In this document: positions 7,823-15,662 of the stretch, one piece after another
Numbering within the stretch: position 1 is the stretch's first letter
Layout: every line of letters starts with the position of its first letter
Source of the DNA: Anaerolineae bacterium
Lineage (GTDB): Bacteria; Chloroflexota; Anaerolineae; Anaerolineales; DRMV01
NCBI GenBank assembly: GCA_011176535.1
Contig: DUEP01000082.1
Coordinates: 1 to 39,376 of the forward strand
Direction: 5' to 3'
Length of the DNA stretch: 39,376 nucleotides
The notes under the pieces: model-generated
The model's database searches: none
Seen by the model: the letters and a program-made list of their open reading frames with translations, nothing else
Told to the model about the DNA's origin: nothing
Position numbers and translations under genes: made by a program

Positions 7823-7893
7823 TGGGGCGTGGTGCAACGGCAGCACACCGGACTTTGGATCCGTTGATCCTGGTTCGAATCCAGGCGCCCCAG
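7823..7893 (+). tRNA. tRNA-Gln (anticodon TTG)
   Basis: Cloverleaf read by eye. The acceptor stem TGGGGCG pairs with CGCCCCA plus discriminator G. The D arm is GTGC/GCAC. The anticodon stem is CCGGA/TCCGT with a mismatch at its outermost pair (C27 with T43). The loop CTTTGGA puts TTG at 7855-7857. The T arm is CCTGG-TTCGAAT-CCAGG. The TGGGG acceptor start is typical of bacterial tRNA-Gln. CCA is not encoded (cct follows), so it must be added after transcription. Confidence 0.93.
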
Positions 7894-7994
7894 CCTGAAG
7901 ATTCTCGTTGGCCGGGCAGACCGCGCACAACCTCGGGTTGTGTGGGGTCTGCTTGTGTTTTATCGCCCATTCCGCATGGTGGGGAGGTGTGGTG

Positions 7995-9374
7995 ATGAGC
8001 GACGCCGTGATGGCTGTGGTGTTGGCCGCGGGGAAGGGAACCCGAATGAAGTCCAACCTGCCCAAGGTGTTGCACCCCTTGCTGGGGAAGCCGATGTTGG
8101 TCTATGCCGTGGCCGCGGCGCAGGAGGCCACCGGCGTTCCTCCGGTGGTCGTGGTGGGACATCAGGCCGGGCGGGTGCAACAGACCTTTGCCGAAACCGG
8201 GGTGCGCTTTGTGGTTCAGGACCCGCCCCTGGGTACCGGACATGCGGTGCAGCAGGCCCAACAGGCGGCCCAGGACGCCCGCTGGGTGTTAGTCACCAAT
8301 GGAGATATGCCCTTGATCCGTGGGGAGACCCTGCGGCGGCTGGTCGAAGCCCAGCGAGCGCACCCAGGCCCCATCACCCTGCTCACCGTCATCGCCGAAG
8401 ACCCGCGCGGCTTTGGCCGGGTGGTGCGCGATGAGCAGGGCTTTGTGCGCGCCATCGTGGAGGAGGCCGACGCCACGCCGGAACAAAAGGCCATCCGCGA
8501 ACTCAATGTGGGCGCCTATTGCTTTGATGCGGCCTGGCTTTGGGAACACCTGCCGCGCCTGCCGCTCTCGCCCAAAGGGGAATACTACCTGACGGACCTG
8601 ATTGGGCTGGCCGTGGCCGAGGGCCAGTCGGTCCAGGCGCTGACTTTGGAGGACCCCACCGAGGCCATTGGCGTCAACACGCGGGTGCATCTGGCCGAGG
8701 CAATGCGGGTGCTCCAGCGTCGCATTCATGAGCACTGGATGCTTGCTGGCGTCACCCTCGTGGACCCGGAGCGCACCTACATCGAGAGCACGGTGACCCT
8801 GGGGCAGGATACGGTGGTCTGGCCGGATACTTACTTGCTGGGCGACACCCACATCGGGGAAGGGTGTGAAATCGGCCCCAACACCTACATCCGCGATACC
8901 CGGGTGGGGCATCGTTGCAAAATTTTTGCTTCGGTGCTGAAGCAGGCCGTGGTGGAGGACGAGGTGGACATCGGCCCCTACGGCCACCTGCGCAAAGGCG
9001 CCCATCTGGCTCGCGGAGTCCACATGGGGAACTTCGGCGAGGTGAAAAACGCCTACCTGGGGCCGGGGACCAAAATGGGCCACTTCTCCTACATTGGCGA
9101 CGCCACCATCGGCGCCGAGGTGAACATCGGCGCGGGCACCATTACCTGCAACTACGATGGTGTGCGCAAACACCACACCACCATCGAAGATGGGGTGTTC
9201 ATCGGCAGCGATACCATGCTGGTGGCTCCTGTGCACCTGGGCAAGGGGGCCCGTACCGGCGCGGGGGCCGTGGTCACCAAAGATTTACCTCCTTTTACCC
9301 TGGCGGTGGGGATGCCGGCGCGGGTGATCCGTCGCCTGCAGCCTCCAGAGGAAGCCGCCGATGAGGCGGGGTAG
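7995..9374 (+). CDS. glmU: Bifunctional GlmU: GlcN-1-P acetyltransferase / GlcNAc-1-P uridylyltransferase
   Basis: A 459-residue cytoplasmic enzyme that makes UDP-GlcNAc for peptidoglycan and surface glycans. The N-terminal pyrophosphorylase domain opens with LAAGKGTRMKSNLPKVLH (residues 10-27) and contains VTNGDMPLI and NVGAYCF. The C-terminal half is a left-handed beta-helix of hexapeptide repeats. It carries GHFSYIGD (acetyltransferase catalytic His), NIGAGTITCNYDG and the closing VVTKDLPPFTLAVGMPARVI, so both activities look intact. The open frame extends upstream, but ATG 7995 is chosen for the GGAGG at 7983-7987 and the normal N-terminus; GTG 7992 is an alternative. It heads a run with the CBS protein 26 bp downstream. 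Confidence 0.95.
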   Translation: MSDAVMAVVLAAGKGTRMKSNLPKVLHPLLGKPMLVYAVAAAQEATGVPPVVVVGHQAGRVQQTFAETGVRFVVQDPPLGTGHAVQQAQQAAQDARWVLVTNGDMPLIRGETLRRLVEAQRAHPGPITLLTVIAEDPRGFGRVVRDEQGFVRAIVEEADATPEQKAIRELNVGAYCFDAAWLWEHLPRLPLSPKGEYYLTDLIGLAVAEGQSVQALTLEDPTEAIGVNTRVHLAEAMRVLQRRIHEHWMLAGVTLVDPERTYIESTVTLGQDTVVWPDTYLLGDTHIGEGCEIGPNTYIRDTRVGHRCKIFASVLKQAVVEDEVDIGPYGHLRKGAHLARGVHMGNFGEVKNAYLGPGTKMGHFSYIGDATIGAEVNIGAGTITCNYDGVRKHHTTIEDGVFIGSDTMLVAPVHLGKGARTGAGAVVTKDLPPFTLAVGMPARVIRRLQPPEEAADEAG

Positions 9375-9400
9375 CGGACTTTCGTATCGAGAGAGGAGCA

Positions 9401-10684
9401 ATGGAAGCCGACCTTAGTTTTATCGACCCTGTTCTGTGGAGTGGTTTGCTGGCGGGGGCGTTGTTGCTCGATCTCTGGTTTGCCTTCTGGCAGGCGATTT
9501 TGGGACGGTTTTCCCTGCGGGAATTGCTGGTGCTGCACAAGGACCATCCCGAAGAAAGCGAGCGGCTGATCGCTTTTTGGCGTCAGCGCGGGGTGCTTAT
9601 TTGGTGGTCTCAGGCCGGGCTTTTGCTGGCTCACTTTGCCCTCGCCACCCTGATCGGGTTGGGCCTGTGGTCTTATCGTGTGCGCTGGCAGATATGGCCC
9701 TGGGTGCTGGCGCTCACGGCCCTGGTGGTGGTTCTCCTGGAGGGGACGGTGGGCGCCTGGGCGGAGCGTCGTCGCGCCCGATGGGGGCTGCGGGTGGTGC
9801 GTTGGGCCGAGCGAGGGTTCCGTTGGACGCGGCCCTTCTCCACGGTGTTCGCCTGGCTGTTTCCCATGCGGCCGCGGGAAGGGTTTACCGAGGAAATGCT
9901 CGACGCCATGGCGCAGGTCACCGGAACGGGAGACGCTGCCCAGGACGAAGAAGAGCGCCACATGATTTCCTCGGTGGTGCGCTTTGAGACCCTGTTGGTG
10001 CGCGAAATCATGGTGCCGCGGATTGACATGGTGACCCTGTCCGTCACCACCACCGTGGAGCAAGCCTTGGAAACCTTCCTGCGTACGGGGTTTTCCCGCA
10101 TCCCTGTCTATCGGGATACGGTGGATGATATCGTGGGCCTCCTGTACGCCAAGGACCTCTTGCGGGTGTGGCATGAAGGCCGCCAGGTGGCCTCGTTGGA
10201 GCCTTTGTTGCGACCGGCCCACTTCGTGCCCGAAGCCAAGCGGGTGGGCGAGTTGCTCACCGAAATGCAGGCCCAGCGCATTCACATGGTCATTGTGGTG
10301 GATGAGTACGGCGGGGTGGCCGGTCTGGTGACTTTGGAGGATATCGTCGAAGAGATCGTCGGCGAGATTCAGGACGAGTACGATCAGGCCGAGGTGCAGT
10401 TGTATCGCCCGGTGGGCGAAGGCGAATATCTGCTCCAGGGGCGTTTGGACCTGGATGATTTCGCGGGTTTGATGGGGGTGAACCTGGACAAAGTCGATGC
10501 CGCCGAGGAGGCGGACACGGTGGGAGGGCTGATCTATGCGCTCATCGGGAAGGTGCCTGAAGGTGGGGAATCCGTGCTTCTGGGTGATGTGGAATTGATC
10601 GTGGAGCAGGTCCAGGGCCGGCGGATCGCCCTGGTGCGGGCCCGACGACTTTCGCCCCCAAGCGAGGAGGAGCACCATGCTTAG
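9401..10684 (+). CDS. CorC/HlyC-type CBS-domain membrane protein (CNNM-like)
   Basis: 427 residues. The N-terminal ~130 residues hold three or four hydrophobic segments (around 11-38, 65-90 and 98-118) in the place of a DUF21/CNNM membrane domain, though divergent. A linker with EEERHMISSVVRFE leads into a paired CBS module: IMVPRIDMVTL, FSRIPVYRDTVDDIVGLLYA, IHMVIVVDEYGGVAGLVTL and EDIVEEIVGEIQDEYD. A CorC_HlyC C-terminal domain follows (LLQGRLDLDDF...GGLIYALIG). The family is linked to Mg2+/Co2+ efflux or tolerance; older hemolysin names are not informative. GAGAGGAG precedes the ATG. The stop overlaps the next gene by 8 bp. Confidence 0.88.
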   Translation: MEADLSFIDPVLWSGLLAGALLLDLWFAFWQAILGRFSLRELLVLHKDHPEESERLIAFWRQRGVLIWWSQAGLLLAHFALATLIGLGLWSYRVRWQIWPWVLALTALVVVLLEGTVGAWAERRRARWGLRVVRWAERGFRWTRPFSTVFAWLFPMRPREGFTEEMLDAMAQVTGTGDAAQDEEERHMISSVVRFETLLVREIMVPRIDMVTLSVTTTVEQALETFLRTGFSRIPVYRDTVDDIVGLLYAKDLLRVWHEGRQVASLEPLLRPAHFVPEAKRVGELLTEMQAQRIHMVIVVDEYGGVAGLVTLEDIVEEIVGEIQDEYDQAEVQLYRPVGEGEYLLQGRLDLDDFAGLMGVNLDKVDAAEEADTVGGLIYALIGKVPEGGESVLLGDVELIVEQVQGRRIALVRARRLSPPSEEEHHA

Positions 10685-11081
10685 CCCTGAAGAACGTCAA
10701 CGACTGGTGGCGGCAGCCCGGGAGGCTCGTGAGTGTGCCTATGCCCCATACTCCCATTATGCCGTAGGGGCCGCTATCTTGACTGCCTCGGGGAAGATTT
10801 ACACCGGAGCCAATGTGGAGAACGCGGTGTATCCCCTGGGGCTGTGTGCCGAACGGGTAGCGCTGTTCAAGGCGGTTTCGGAAGGAGAACGTGCGTTCCG
10901 CGCCGTAGCCGTGGTCACGAGCAGCGGCGGCACCCCGTGTGGTGCATGCCGTCAGGCCCTGCGGGAGTTTGGCGCAGACTGGGATGTGGTGGTGGCCGAT
11001 GAGCAGGGCGAGGTCCGTCTGGAGACCACCTTGACCGTTTTGTTGCCCGCCTCGTTCAGTAGAGAGGATTTGGCGGACTGA
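10677..11081 (+). CDS. cdd: Cytidine deaminase
   Basis: A short (134-residue) tetrameric-type cytidine deaminase of pyrimidine salvage, converting (deoxy)cytidine to (deoxy)uridine. The zinc site is complete: CAE at residues 57-59 (Cys ligand and catalytic Glu) and PCGAC at 87-91 (two further Cys ligands). APYSHYAVGAAI and YTGANVENAVYP are the substrate-binding segments. Its ATG lies inside the last codons of the CBS protein gene (8-bp overlap), with AGGAGGAG in that gene acting as ribosome site. Its stop shares bases with the next start, so translation is probably coupled. Confidence 0.95.
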   Translation: MLSPEERQRLVAAAREARECAYAPYSHYAVGAAILTASGKIYTGANVENAVYPLGLCAERVALFKAVSEGERAFRAVAVVTSSGGTPCGACRQALREFGADWDVVVADEQGEVRLETTLTVLLPASFSREDLAD

Positions 11082-11809
11082 TGCGCGTTTTGGTCTTTTC
11101 CGATGTGCATGGCAATTTGATGGCTTTGGAAGCCGTGCTCGAGGCGGCTGGCCCGGTGGATGCCTACTGGTGCCTGGGGGATCTGGTGGGATACGGGCCG
11201 GATCCTGAAGCCTGTGTGCAACGCGTGCGCACCTTGCCCAACCTGATTTGTCTGTTGGGCAATCACGACGCAGCGGAGGTGGGGCTGCTGGATATGAGGT
11301 TCTTCAACGCCGAGGCCCGCCGCAGCCTGCAATGGACCCGCCAGCAACTTTCGCCCGCTTCGCTGCATTTTCTGGCCGGGTTACCTTTGACCCATACGGT
11401 GGCCGAACGGGTGACCCTGGTGCATGGCAGTCCGCGCCAACCGTTGGAAGAGTATTTGCTGACCGCGCATGTGGCCCGGGCGGCTTTTGACCGTTTGCAG
11501 ACGCCCTGGGCTTTTGTGGGGCATACCCATCAGCCGGTGGCCTTTTTCAACCGCTGGGGGTGGGTGCAGGCGCGGGTGCCGAAAGCGGGGGATACGCTTA
11601 CCCTGGAGGGGCGCCACGTCATCGTGAATCCGGGCTCTGTGGGGCAGCCCCGCGATGGCGACCCACGCGCTGCCTTTGCCATCTGGGATACGGAGGCGGC
11701 CACCTGGACCTGGCATCGGGCGGCTTATGATGTGGCCGCCGTGCAGGAGCGCATGGCCGGGTTGGGGTTGCCCGCCTTTCATATTTATCGGCTGGCCCTG
11801 GGACGTTGA
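11081..11809 (+). CDS. Calcineurin-like metallophosphoesterase
   Basis: A 242-residue phosphoesterase with the metal-binding motifs of the superfamily: D8-x-H10 (FSDVHGN), GD at 33-34 in LGDLVGYGPDP, GNHD (60-63), a later His in LVHGSP, and the closing FVGHTHQP. The GYGPDP variant groups it with YfcE-like and PrpE/ApaH-like bacterial enzymes that act on phosphodiesters or phosphomonoesters; the substrate is not readable. NPGSVGQPRDGDPRA near the C-terminus is also typical. It is cytoplasmic. The start overlaps the cdd stop (tgATGa arrangement), which indicates coupling within the glmU-to-phosphoesterase unit. Confidence 0.9.
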   Translation: MRVLVFSDVHGNLMALEAVLEAAGPVDAYWCLGDLVGYGPDPEACVQRVRTLPNLICLLGNHDAAEVGLLDMRFFNAEARRSLQWTRQQLSPASLHFLAGLPLTHTVAERVTLVHGSPRQPLEEYLLTAHVARAAFDRLQTPWAFVGHTHQPVAFFNRWGWVQARVPKAGDTLTLEGRHVIVNPGSVGQPRDGDPRAAFAIWDTEAATWTWHRAAYDVAAVQERMAGLGLPAFHIYRLALGR

Positions 11810-11935
11810 GCAGGGCGCTGCCGTGCCTGACGGGGGAGGCGCGGGGGGGCGAGATGGCGTCGGCCGGCATTGTGGGGAACTTTTCTCCTCGGATGCGCGT
11901 CTATGGGGCATACACCCGGTGAGAAGGAGGAGAAG

Positions 11936-12883
11936 ATGAAGCTCCGATGGTGGAAGATGGTGGTGGTTTGGCTGGGACTGATGGTGCTGGCGGGGTGCGC
12001 ATCCAAGGCGCGGGCGCCGTTGCCCATGGAACAGCCGTTACCTATGGCGAAGGGGGAAGAGACCATGGGCGTGAGTGTGCCTGAATCGCTGTCGGTCGCC
12101 GACGAGATAGCCGCGCAGCCATCGGTCGTTTCAGGAGAGGATGCTGCGCAGGGGCAACAAACAGAGCGCCTGGTGGTGCGCACCGCCTATCTCTCCATCG
12201 TGGTGCCTGATCCGGAGGCGACGATGAACGACCTGGCTGGCCTGGCCGAGGAGATGGGCGGTTTTGTGGTTTCCTCGGGCCTTTCGACCCTGCGGCTGGC
12301 GAACGGCGATGAGGTGCCCCAGGCCTCGATCACCTTCCGCGTGCCGGCGGAGAAATTCCAGGAGAGTTTGAGCCAGGTGCGCAGCATGGCCTCGCGGGTC
12401 AACGAGGAGCGCATCCAGGGCCAGGATGTGACCGAGGAGTATGTGGATTTGCAGGCTCGTCTGCGCAATTTGCGGGCCGCCGAGAAGCAACTGCAAGAGA
12501 TCATGGATCAGGCCACCCGCACCGAGGATGTGTTGCATGTGTATCGCGAGTTGACCAACATCCGAGGGGAGATCGAGCGCCTGCAGGGACGCATCCGATA
12601 CCTGGAGCAGGCGGCGGCCATGTCGTCCATCACGGTGGGTTTGGTCCCCGACGAAGCCGCGCAGCCCTTGCGCATCGGCGGCTGGGAGCCCAAAGGGGTG
12701 GTCAGGGATGCCCTGCAGGCCCTCATCCGCACCCTGCAGGGGTTGGTCACGGTGGTCATTTGGCTGATCGTCTATCTTTTGCCGGTGTTGGTGGCGCTGG
12801 GTGTGGTGTTCGGGCTGCCCGTCTTCGGCCTGATTCGCCTGTGGCGCCGCCGCAAGCGCCGGGTCGCGGTGTCCGAAGATTGA
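11936..12883 (+). CDS. DUF4349 lipoprotein with C-terminal membrane helix
   Basis: 315 residues. A signal peptide ends in the lipobox LAGC with Cys21 as the lipidation site. A low-complexity linker (about 22-85) leads to the DUF4349 domain (about 95-290): YLSIVVPDPEATMNDLAGLA, TFRVPAEKFQESLSQV and EEYVDLQARLRNLRAAEKQL, followed by a coiled coil to about 245 and an AAAMSSITVGLVP strand. A hydrophobic helix (about 267-297) and an Arg/Lys-rich tail (RLWRRRKRR) end the protein, so the C-terminus should be cytoplasmic. The function of the domain is unknown. The start is fixed by AAGGAGGAG before ATG 11936. A strong terminator follows the gene. Confidence 0.85.
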   Translation: MKLRWWKMVVVWLGLMVLAGCASKARAPLPMEQPLPMAKGEETMGVSVPESLSVADEIAAQPSVVSGEDAAQGQQTERLVVRTAYLSIVVPDPEATMNDLAGLAEEMGGFVVSSGLSTLRLANGDEVPQASITFRVPAEKFQESLSQVRSMASRVNEERIQGQDVTEEYVDLQARLRNLRAAEKQLQEIMDQATRTEDVLHVYRELTNIRGEIERLQGRIRYLEQAAAMSSITVGLVPDEAAQPLRIGGWEPKGVVRDALQALIRTLQGLVTVVIWLIVYLLPVLVALGVVFGLPVFGLIRLWRRRKRRVAVSED

Positions 12884-12900
12884 GTTCGCCAATGCCTCGC

Positions 12901-12937
12901 AAGGCGGGGGCTTGCCCTCAAAGCCCCCGCCTTTTTT
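12901..12937 (+). terminator. Rho-independent terminator
   Basis: A perfect 13-bp stem, AAGGCGGGGGCTT (12901-12913) and AAGCCCCCGCCTT (12921-12933), with a 7-nt loop and six T residues at 12932-12937. It ends the glmU-to-lipoprotein run and isolates the complex I genes. Confidence 0.93.
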
Positions 12938-13014
12938 CGTGCTTTCCAGGGCGGCAGCAATGTCCCCCAAAAGGGACGCAACAGGGAAAAATTGTGAGTC
13001 TTGGGACAAAGTTG

Positions 13015-13023
13015 TGGTAAAAT
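13015..13023 (+). promoter_or_regulatory. Extended -10 upstream of nuoA
   Basis: TGgTAAAAT ends about 96 bp before the nuoA ATG, giving a leader of roughly 90 nt. The -35 is poor at 17 bp; TTGTGA at 12992-12997 is 20 bp away. Confidence 0.5.
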
Positions 13024-13051
13024 GTGGCCTGTCAATCTGTGAACTTTGGCA

Positions 13052-13103
13052 CAGAAGGATGTCTGCTTTATTCCCTTCTGCCTCTCGTCGGGTCGGGCAG
13101 AAG
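13052..13103 (+). promoter_or_regulatory. Two mutually exclusive leader hairpins before nuoA
   Basis: Stem A pairs CAGAAGG (13052-13058) with CCTTCTG (13074-13080). Stem B pairs CTTCTGCC (13075-13082) with GGCAGAAG (13096-13103). Both use 13075-13080, so only one can form at a time. Stem B ends a few bases before the AAAGGAG ribosome site (13108-13114), so the choice could affect nuoA translation. This is read from sequence only. Confidence 0.4.
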
Positions 13104-13119
13104 CATCAAAGGAGCGCCT

Positions 13120-13476
13120 ATGTGGAACGTATGGTCCTATGTTGCCATTTTCTTCATTGTTGCGCTGCTGTTCCCTGTGCTGCCCATCGCGTTGGGCGTG
13201 ATTTTGGGGCCTAAGCGCGCCACGCCGATTAAGGTGCAACCTTACGAGTGCGGTATGGAGACCGTGGGGGATAGTTGGGTGCAGTTCAAGGCTCAGTATT
13301 ACATTTTTGCGCTGGTGTTCCTCATTTTCGATGTGGAATTGGTCTTCCTTTACCCTTGGGCTGTCGCCTACGATCTCCTGCCCCTGTATGCGGTGTTTGA
13401 AGGGGTGCTGTTCATCCTCATGCTGGCGCTGGCGTTGGTGTACGCCTGGCGCAAAGGCGCGTTGGAATGGATTTAA
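13120..13476 (+). CDS. nuoA: NADH-quinone oxidoreductase subunit A
   Basis: Complex I membrane subunit A (ND3-like), 118 residues with three transmembrane helices. KVQPYECGMETVGDSWVQF in the first loop contains the conserved Cys-Gly segment that lies near the quinone site, and FLIFDVELVFLYPWA is the second-helix signature with its acidic residues. ATG 13120 is preferred over upstream in-frame starts because AAAGGAG precedes it and the N-terminus matches the family. In most genomes nuoB, nuoC and nuoD follow directly. Here a strong terminator comes straight after the stop, and then nuoH. Confidence 0.95.
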   Translation: MWNVWSYVAIFFIVALLFPVLPIALGVILGPKRATPIKVQPYECGMETVGDSWVQFKAQYYIFALVFLIFDVELVFLYPWAVAYDLLPLYAVFEGVLFILMLALALVYAWRKGALEWI

Positions 13477-13504
13477 AGGCTGAAGGTTTCCCTTCGGCCT
13501 TTTT
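13475..13504 (+). terminator. Rho-independent terminator between nuoA and nuoH
   Basis: A 12-bp stem, AAAGGCTGAAGG (13475-13486) with CCTTCGGCCTTT (13491-13502), including one T-G wobble. The loop is tttc and there are five T residues at 13500-13504. It starts inside the nuoA stop codon. It should end much of the nuoA transcript or act as an attenuator for the genes downstream. Confidence 0.85.
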
Positions 13505-13547
13505 GTGTTGTATCTCAGCAGAGACTCAACGCTGGAAGGAGCGTGCC

Positions 13548-14774
13548 ATGAGTTTTTGGAACGACCCCGTGTCTGCCGTTGGTGACTGGCTGCGGGCGCT
13601 GCTTTCCGGCTGGGGATTGCCGCCGGAGGCGGTCACGGCCATTGTGTACTTCCTGGCTGCGTTGGTTCTGGCAGGGGTATTGTTTGGGTTTGTGGTCTTC
13701 CTCATCTGGTACGAGCGGAAACTGGTGGCCCGCATGCAGGACCGGTTGGGGCCCAACCGGGTGGGGCCTTATGGGTTGCTGCAGCCCATCGCCGATGTGC
13801 TCAAGTTGATCCTCAAAGAGGTGATCACCCCCGCGGAGGCGGATAAGCCGTTGTACAATCTGGCGCCCATCCTTTCGGTGGCGGGGGCGTTGTTGGTGTG
13901 GGCGGCGGTGCCTTTGGCACCCACCCTGGGGGTGGATATGAATGTGGGCGTGCTGTTCATCGTGGCCGCTGGCACGCTAAGCACCCTGGCGGTGATTCTG
14001 GCGGGATGGGCCTCCAACAACAAGTACGCCCTGTTGGGCGCTTTCCGCACCGTGGCCCAGGTGGTGTCCTACGAGGTGCCCATGGTGCTCACGCTGATGG
14101 TGCCGGTCATCCTGGCGCGCACCATGAGCGTGCAGGGCATCGTGCAGAGCCAGACGGTCTGGTACCTGGTTTATACGCCGGTGGCTTTGTTGGTGTTCTT
14201 CGTGGCCTCCATCGCCGAGATTGGGCGCACGCCTTTCGACCTGCTGGAAGCCGAATCGGAAATCGTGGCCGGGTTCCACATCGAGTACTCCGGCATGAAG
14301 TTCGCCATGTTTTTTGCGGGCGAGTTCCTCCATGCGTTCACAGTGGGGGCCTTGACTGCTTTGTTGTTCCTGGGCGGCTGGCGCGGCCCGGGGGTGGAGA
14401 TTTACCCCATTTTGGGCGTGGTGTATTTCTGGATCAAGGCCTTTTTGGCGTATACCGTGGTGGCCTGGATTCGGTTCACCTTCCCGCGCCTGCGTATTGA
14501 TCAGATGATGGACTTCTGCTGGAAGTTCCTCACCCCGCTGGCGCTGGTGCTGGTTATGGGCACGGCGGTGCTGGACAAGTTGGTTGTCGGCTGGGGCCCC
14601 TGGGGCCGTGCGCTGGCCCATCTGGCGATGAATATCGTCATCGGCTGGGCGGCGCTGGCCTGGAGCGAGGCGCAAACCCGGCGCAAGCCGCGCCCGGTGG
14701 TGAGCGAGCCGCGCCCGGTGGCTCGTCCGCCGCAACCCGCCGAGTCGGCCGAGGTGCCGGCAGAGGCCGCCTGA
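13548..14774 (+). CDS. nuoH: NADH-quinone oxidoreductase subunit H
   Basis: Complex I subunit H (ND1-like), 408 residues with about eight transmembrane helices, which forms the quinone chamber at the base of the membrane arm. ERKLVARMQDRLGPNRVGP (about residues 59-77) is the signature. RTPFDLLEAESEIVAGFHIE contains the conserved acidic loop, followed by YSGMKFAMFFAGEF. The C-terminus adds an unusual Pro/Ala/Arg-rich extension of about 35 residues (RKPRPVVSEPRPVARPPQ), probably disordered. ATG 13548 is chosen for GGAAGGAG at 13534-13541. Genes for the partner subunits B, C, D and I are not in the window. Confidence 0.95.
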   Translation: MSFWNDPVSAVGDWLRALLSGWGLPPEAVTAIVYFLAALVLAGVLFGFVVFLIWYERKLVARMQDRLGPNRVGPYGLLQPIADVLKLILKEVITPAEADKPLYNLAPILSVAGALLVWAAVPLAPTLGVDMNVGVLFIVAAGTLSTLAVILAGWASNNKYALLGAFRTVAQVVSYEVPMVLTLMVPVILARTMSVQGIVQSQTVWYLVYTPVALLVFFVASIAEIGRTPFDLLEAESEIVAGFHIEYSGMKFAMFFAGEFLHAFTVGALTALLFLGGWRGPGVEIYPILGVVYFWIKAFLAYTVVAWIRFTFPRLRIDQMMDFCWKFLTPLALVLVMGTAVLDKLVVGWGPWGRALAHLAMNIVIGWAALAWSEAQTRRKPRPVVSEPRPVARPPQPAESAEVPAEAA

Positions 14775-14799
14775 CCCAGTTCGTTGTGAGGAGTGAGCG

Positions 14800-15315
14800 A
14801 TGACGCTGGTGCAGATTGTCTTCCTGATCACCGCGGCGGTGATGGTGGTCGCGGCGTTGCGGATGGTCACGACGCCTAACCTGGTGCATGCCGCGTTATG
14901 GTTGGTGCTGGCTTTGTTCGGCGGCGCCGTGATGTATGTGCTGCTGGAGGCGCCTTTTCTGGCGGTCGCTCAGGTGGTGATTTACATCGGGGCCATCGCC
15001 ATCTTGATGATTTTTGCCATCATGCTCACCCGGCGGGAGCTGCGCGACCGCGGGCCGCAGACCGGCAGGCAGTGGCCCCTGGCCGCGCTGGTGGCGCTGG
15101 CGGTTCTGGCCGGGGTGATGGCTCTGGTGCGGGCCTGGCCAAGGTACACCATCGCTTCGGCCGACGCGGTGCCCGCCAACAGCATCCAATTGCTGGGGCA
15201 AAGTTTGGTGGCTCCGCAGGGCTTTGTGATCCCCTTCGAGGTGGCCTCGGTGCTGTTGCTGGCCGCTTTGATCGGGGCGATTTACATCGCCTGGGGACGC
15301 CGGGCAGGGAAATAG
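14800..15315 (+). CDS. nuoJ: NADH-quinone oxidoreductase subunit J
   Basis: Complex I subunit J (ND6-like), 171 residues with five predicted transmembrane helices. The third-helix region VAQVVIYIGAIAILMIFAIM is the conserved ND6 element, which contains the pi-bulge in known structures. It connects the quinone-site machinery to the antiporter-like subunits. GAGGAG precedes the ATG. The gene lies 25 bp after nuoH and 10 bp before nuoK, so these are clearly one transcript. The hydrophilic segment around residues 110-135 (ARAWP to NSIQLLGQ) is a normal loop. Confidence 0.94.
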   Translation: MTLVQIVFLITAAVMVVAALRMVTTPNLVHAALWLVLALFGGAVMYVLLEAPFLAVAQVVIYIGAIAILMIFAIMLTRRELRDRGPQTGRQWPLAALVALAVLAGVMALVRAWPRYTIASADAVPANSIQLLGQSLVAPQGFVIPFEVASVLLLAALIGAIYIAWGRRAGK

Positions 15316-15325
15316 GAGGCGTGCT

Positions 15326-15634
15326 ATGATCCCTCTCTCCTGGTACCTTACTTTGGCGGCGGTGCTGTTCAGCATCGGGTTGTATGGCGTGCTGGCCCGC
15401 CGTAATGCGGTGGCCATCTTGATGGGGGTGGAACTCATGCTCAACGCCGTGAATATCAATTTGCTGGCGTTCTGGCGCTACCGCGCTCCGGAGACGGTGA
15501 GCGGACAGGTGTTTGCCATTATCGTCTTTGCCGTGGCCGCGGCTGAGGTGGCCGTGGGGCTGGCGTTGTTCATTGCCGTCTATCGCCGCCGCCGCTCGAT
15601 TCTGGCCGACGATATCAACTTGTTGAAGTGGTAG
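15326..15634 (+). CDS. nuoK: NADH-quinone oxidoreductase subunit K
   Basis: Complex I subunit K (ND4L-like), 102 residues with three transmembrane helices. Two membrane glutamates needed for proton transfer are present: Glu36 in LMGVELMLNAVN and Glu74 in FAVAAAEVAVGLAL. The length and topology are normal. The start follows AGGAGG with a suitable spacer. It sits tightly between nuoJ and nuoL. Confidence 0.96.
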   Translation: MIPLSWYLTLAAVLFSIGLYGVLARRNAVAILMGVELMLNAVNINLLAFWRYRAPETVSGQVFAIIVFAVAAAEVAVGLALFIAVYRRRRSILADDINLLKW

Positions 15635-15662
15635 CCCGATCCCCAACTCTGGTGAGGGTGCT

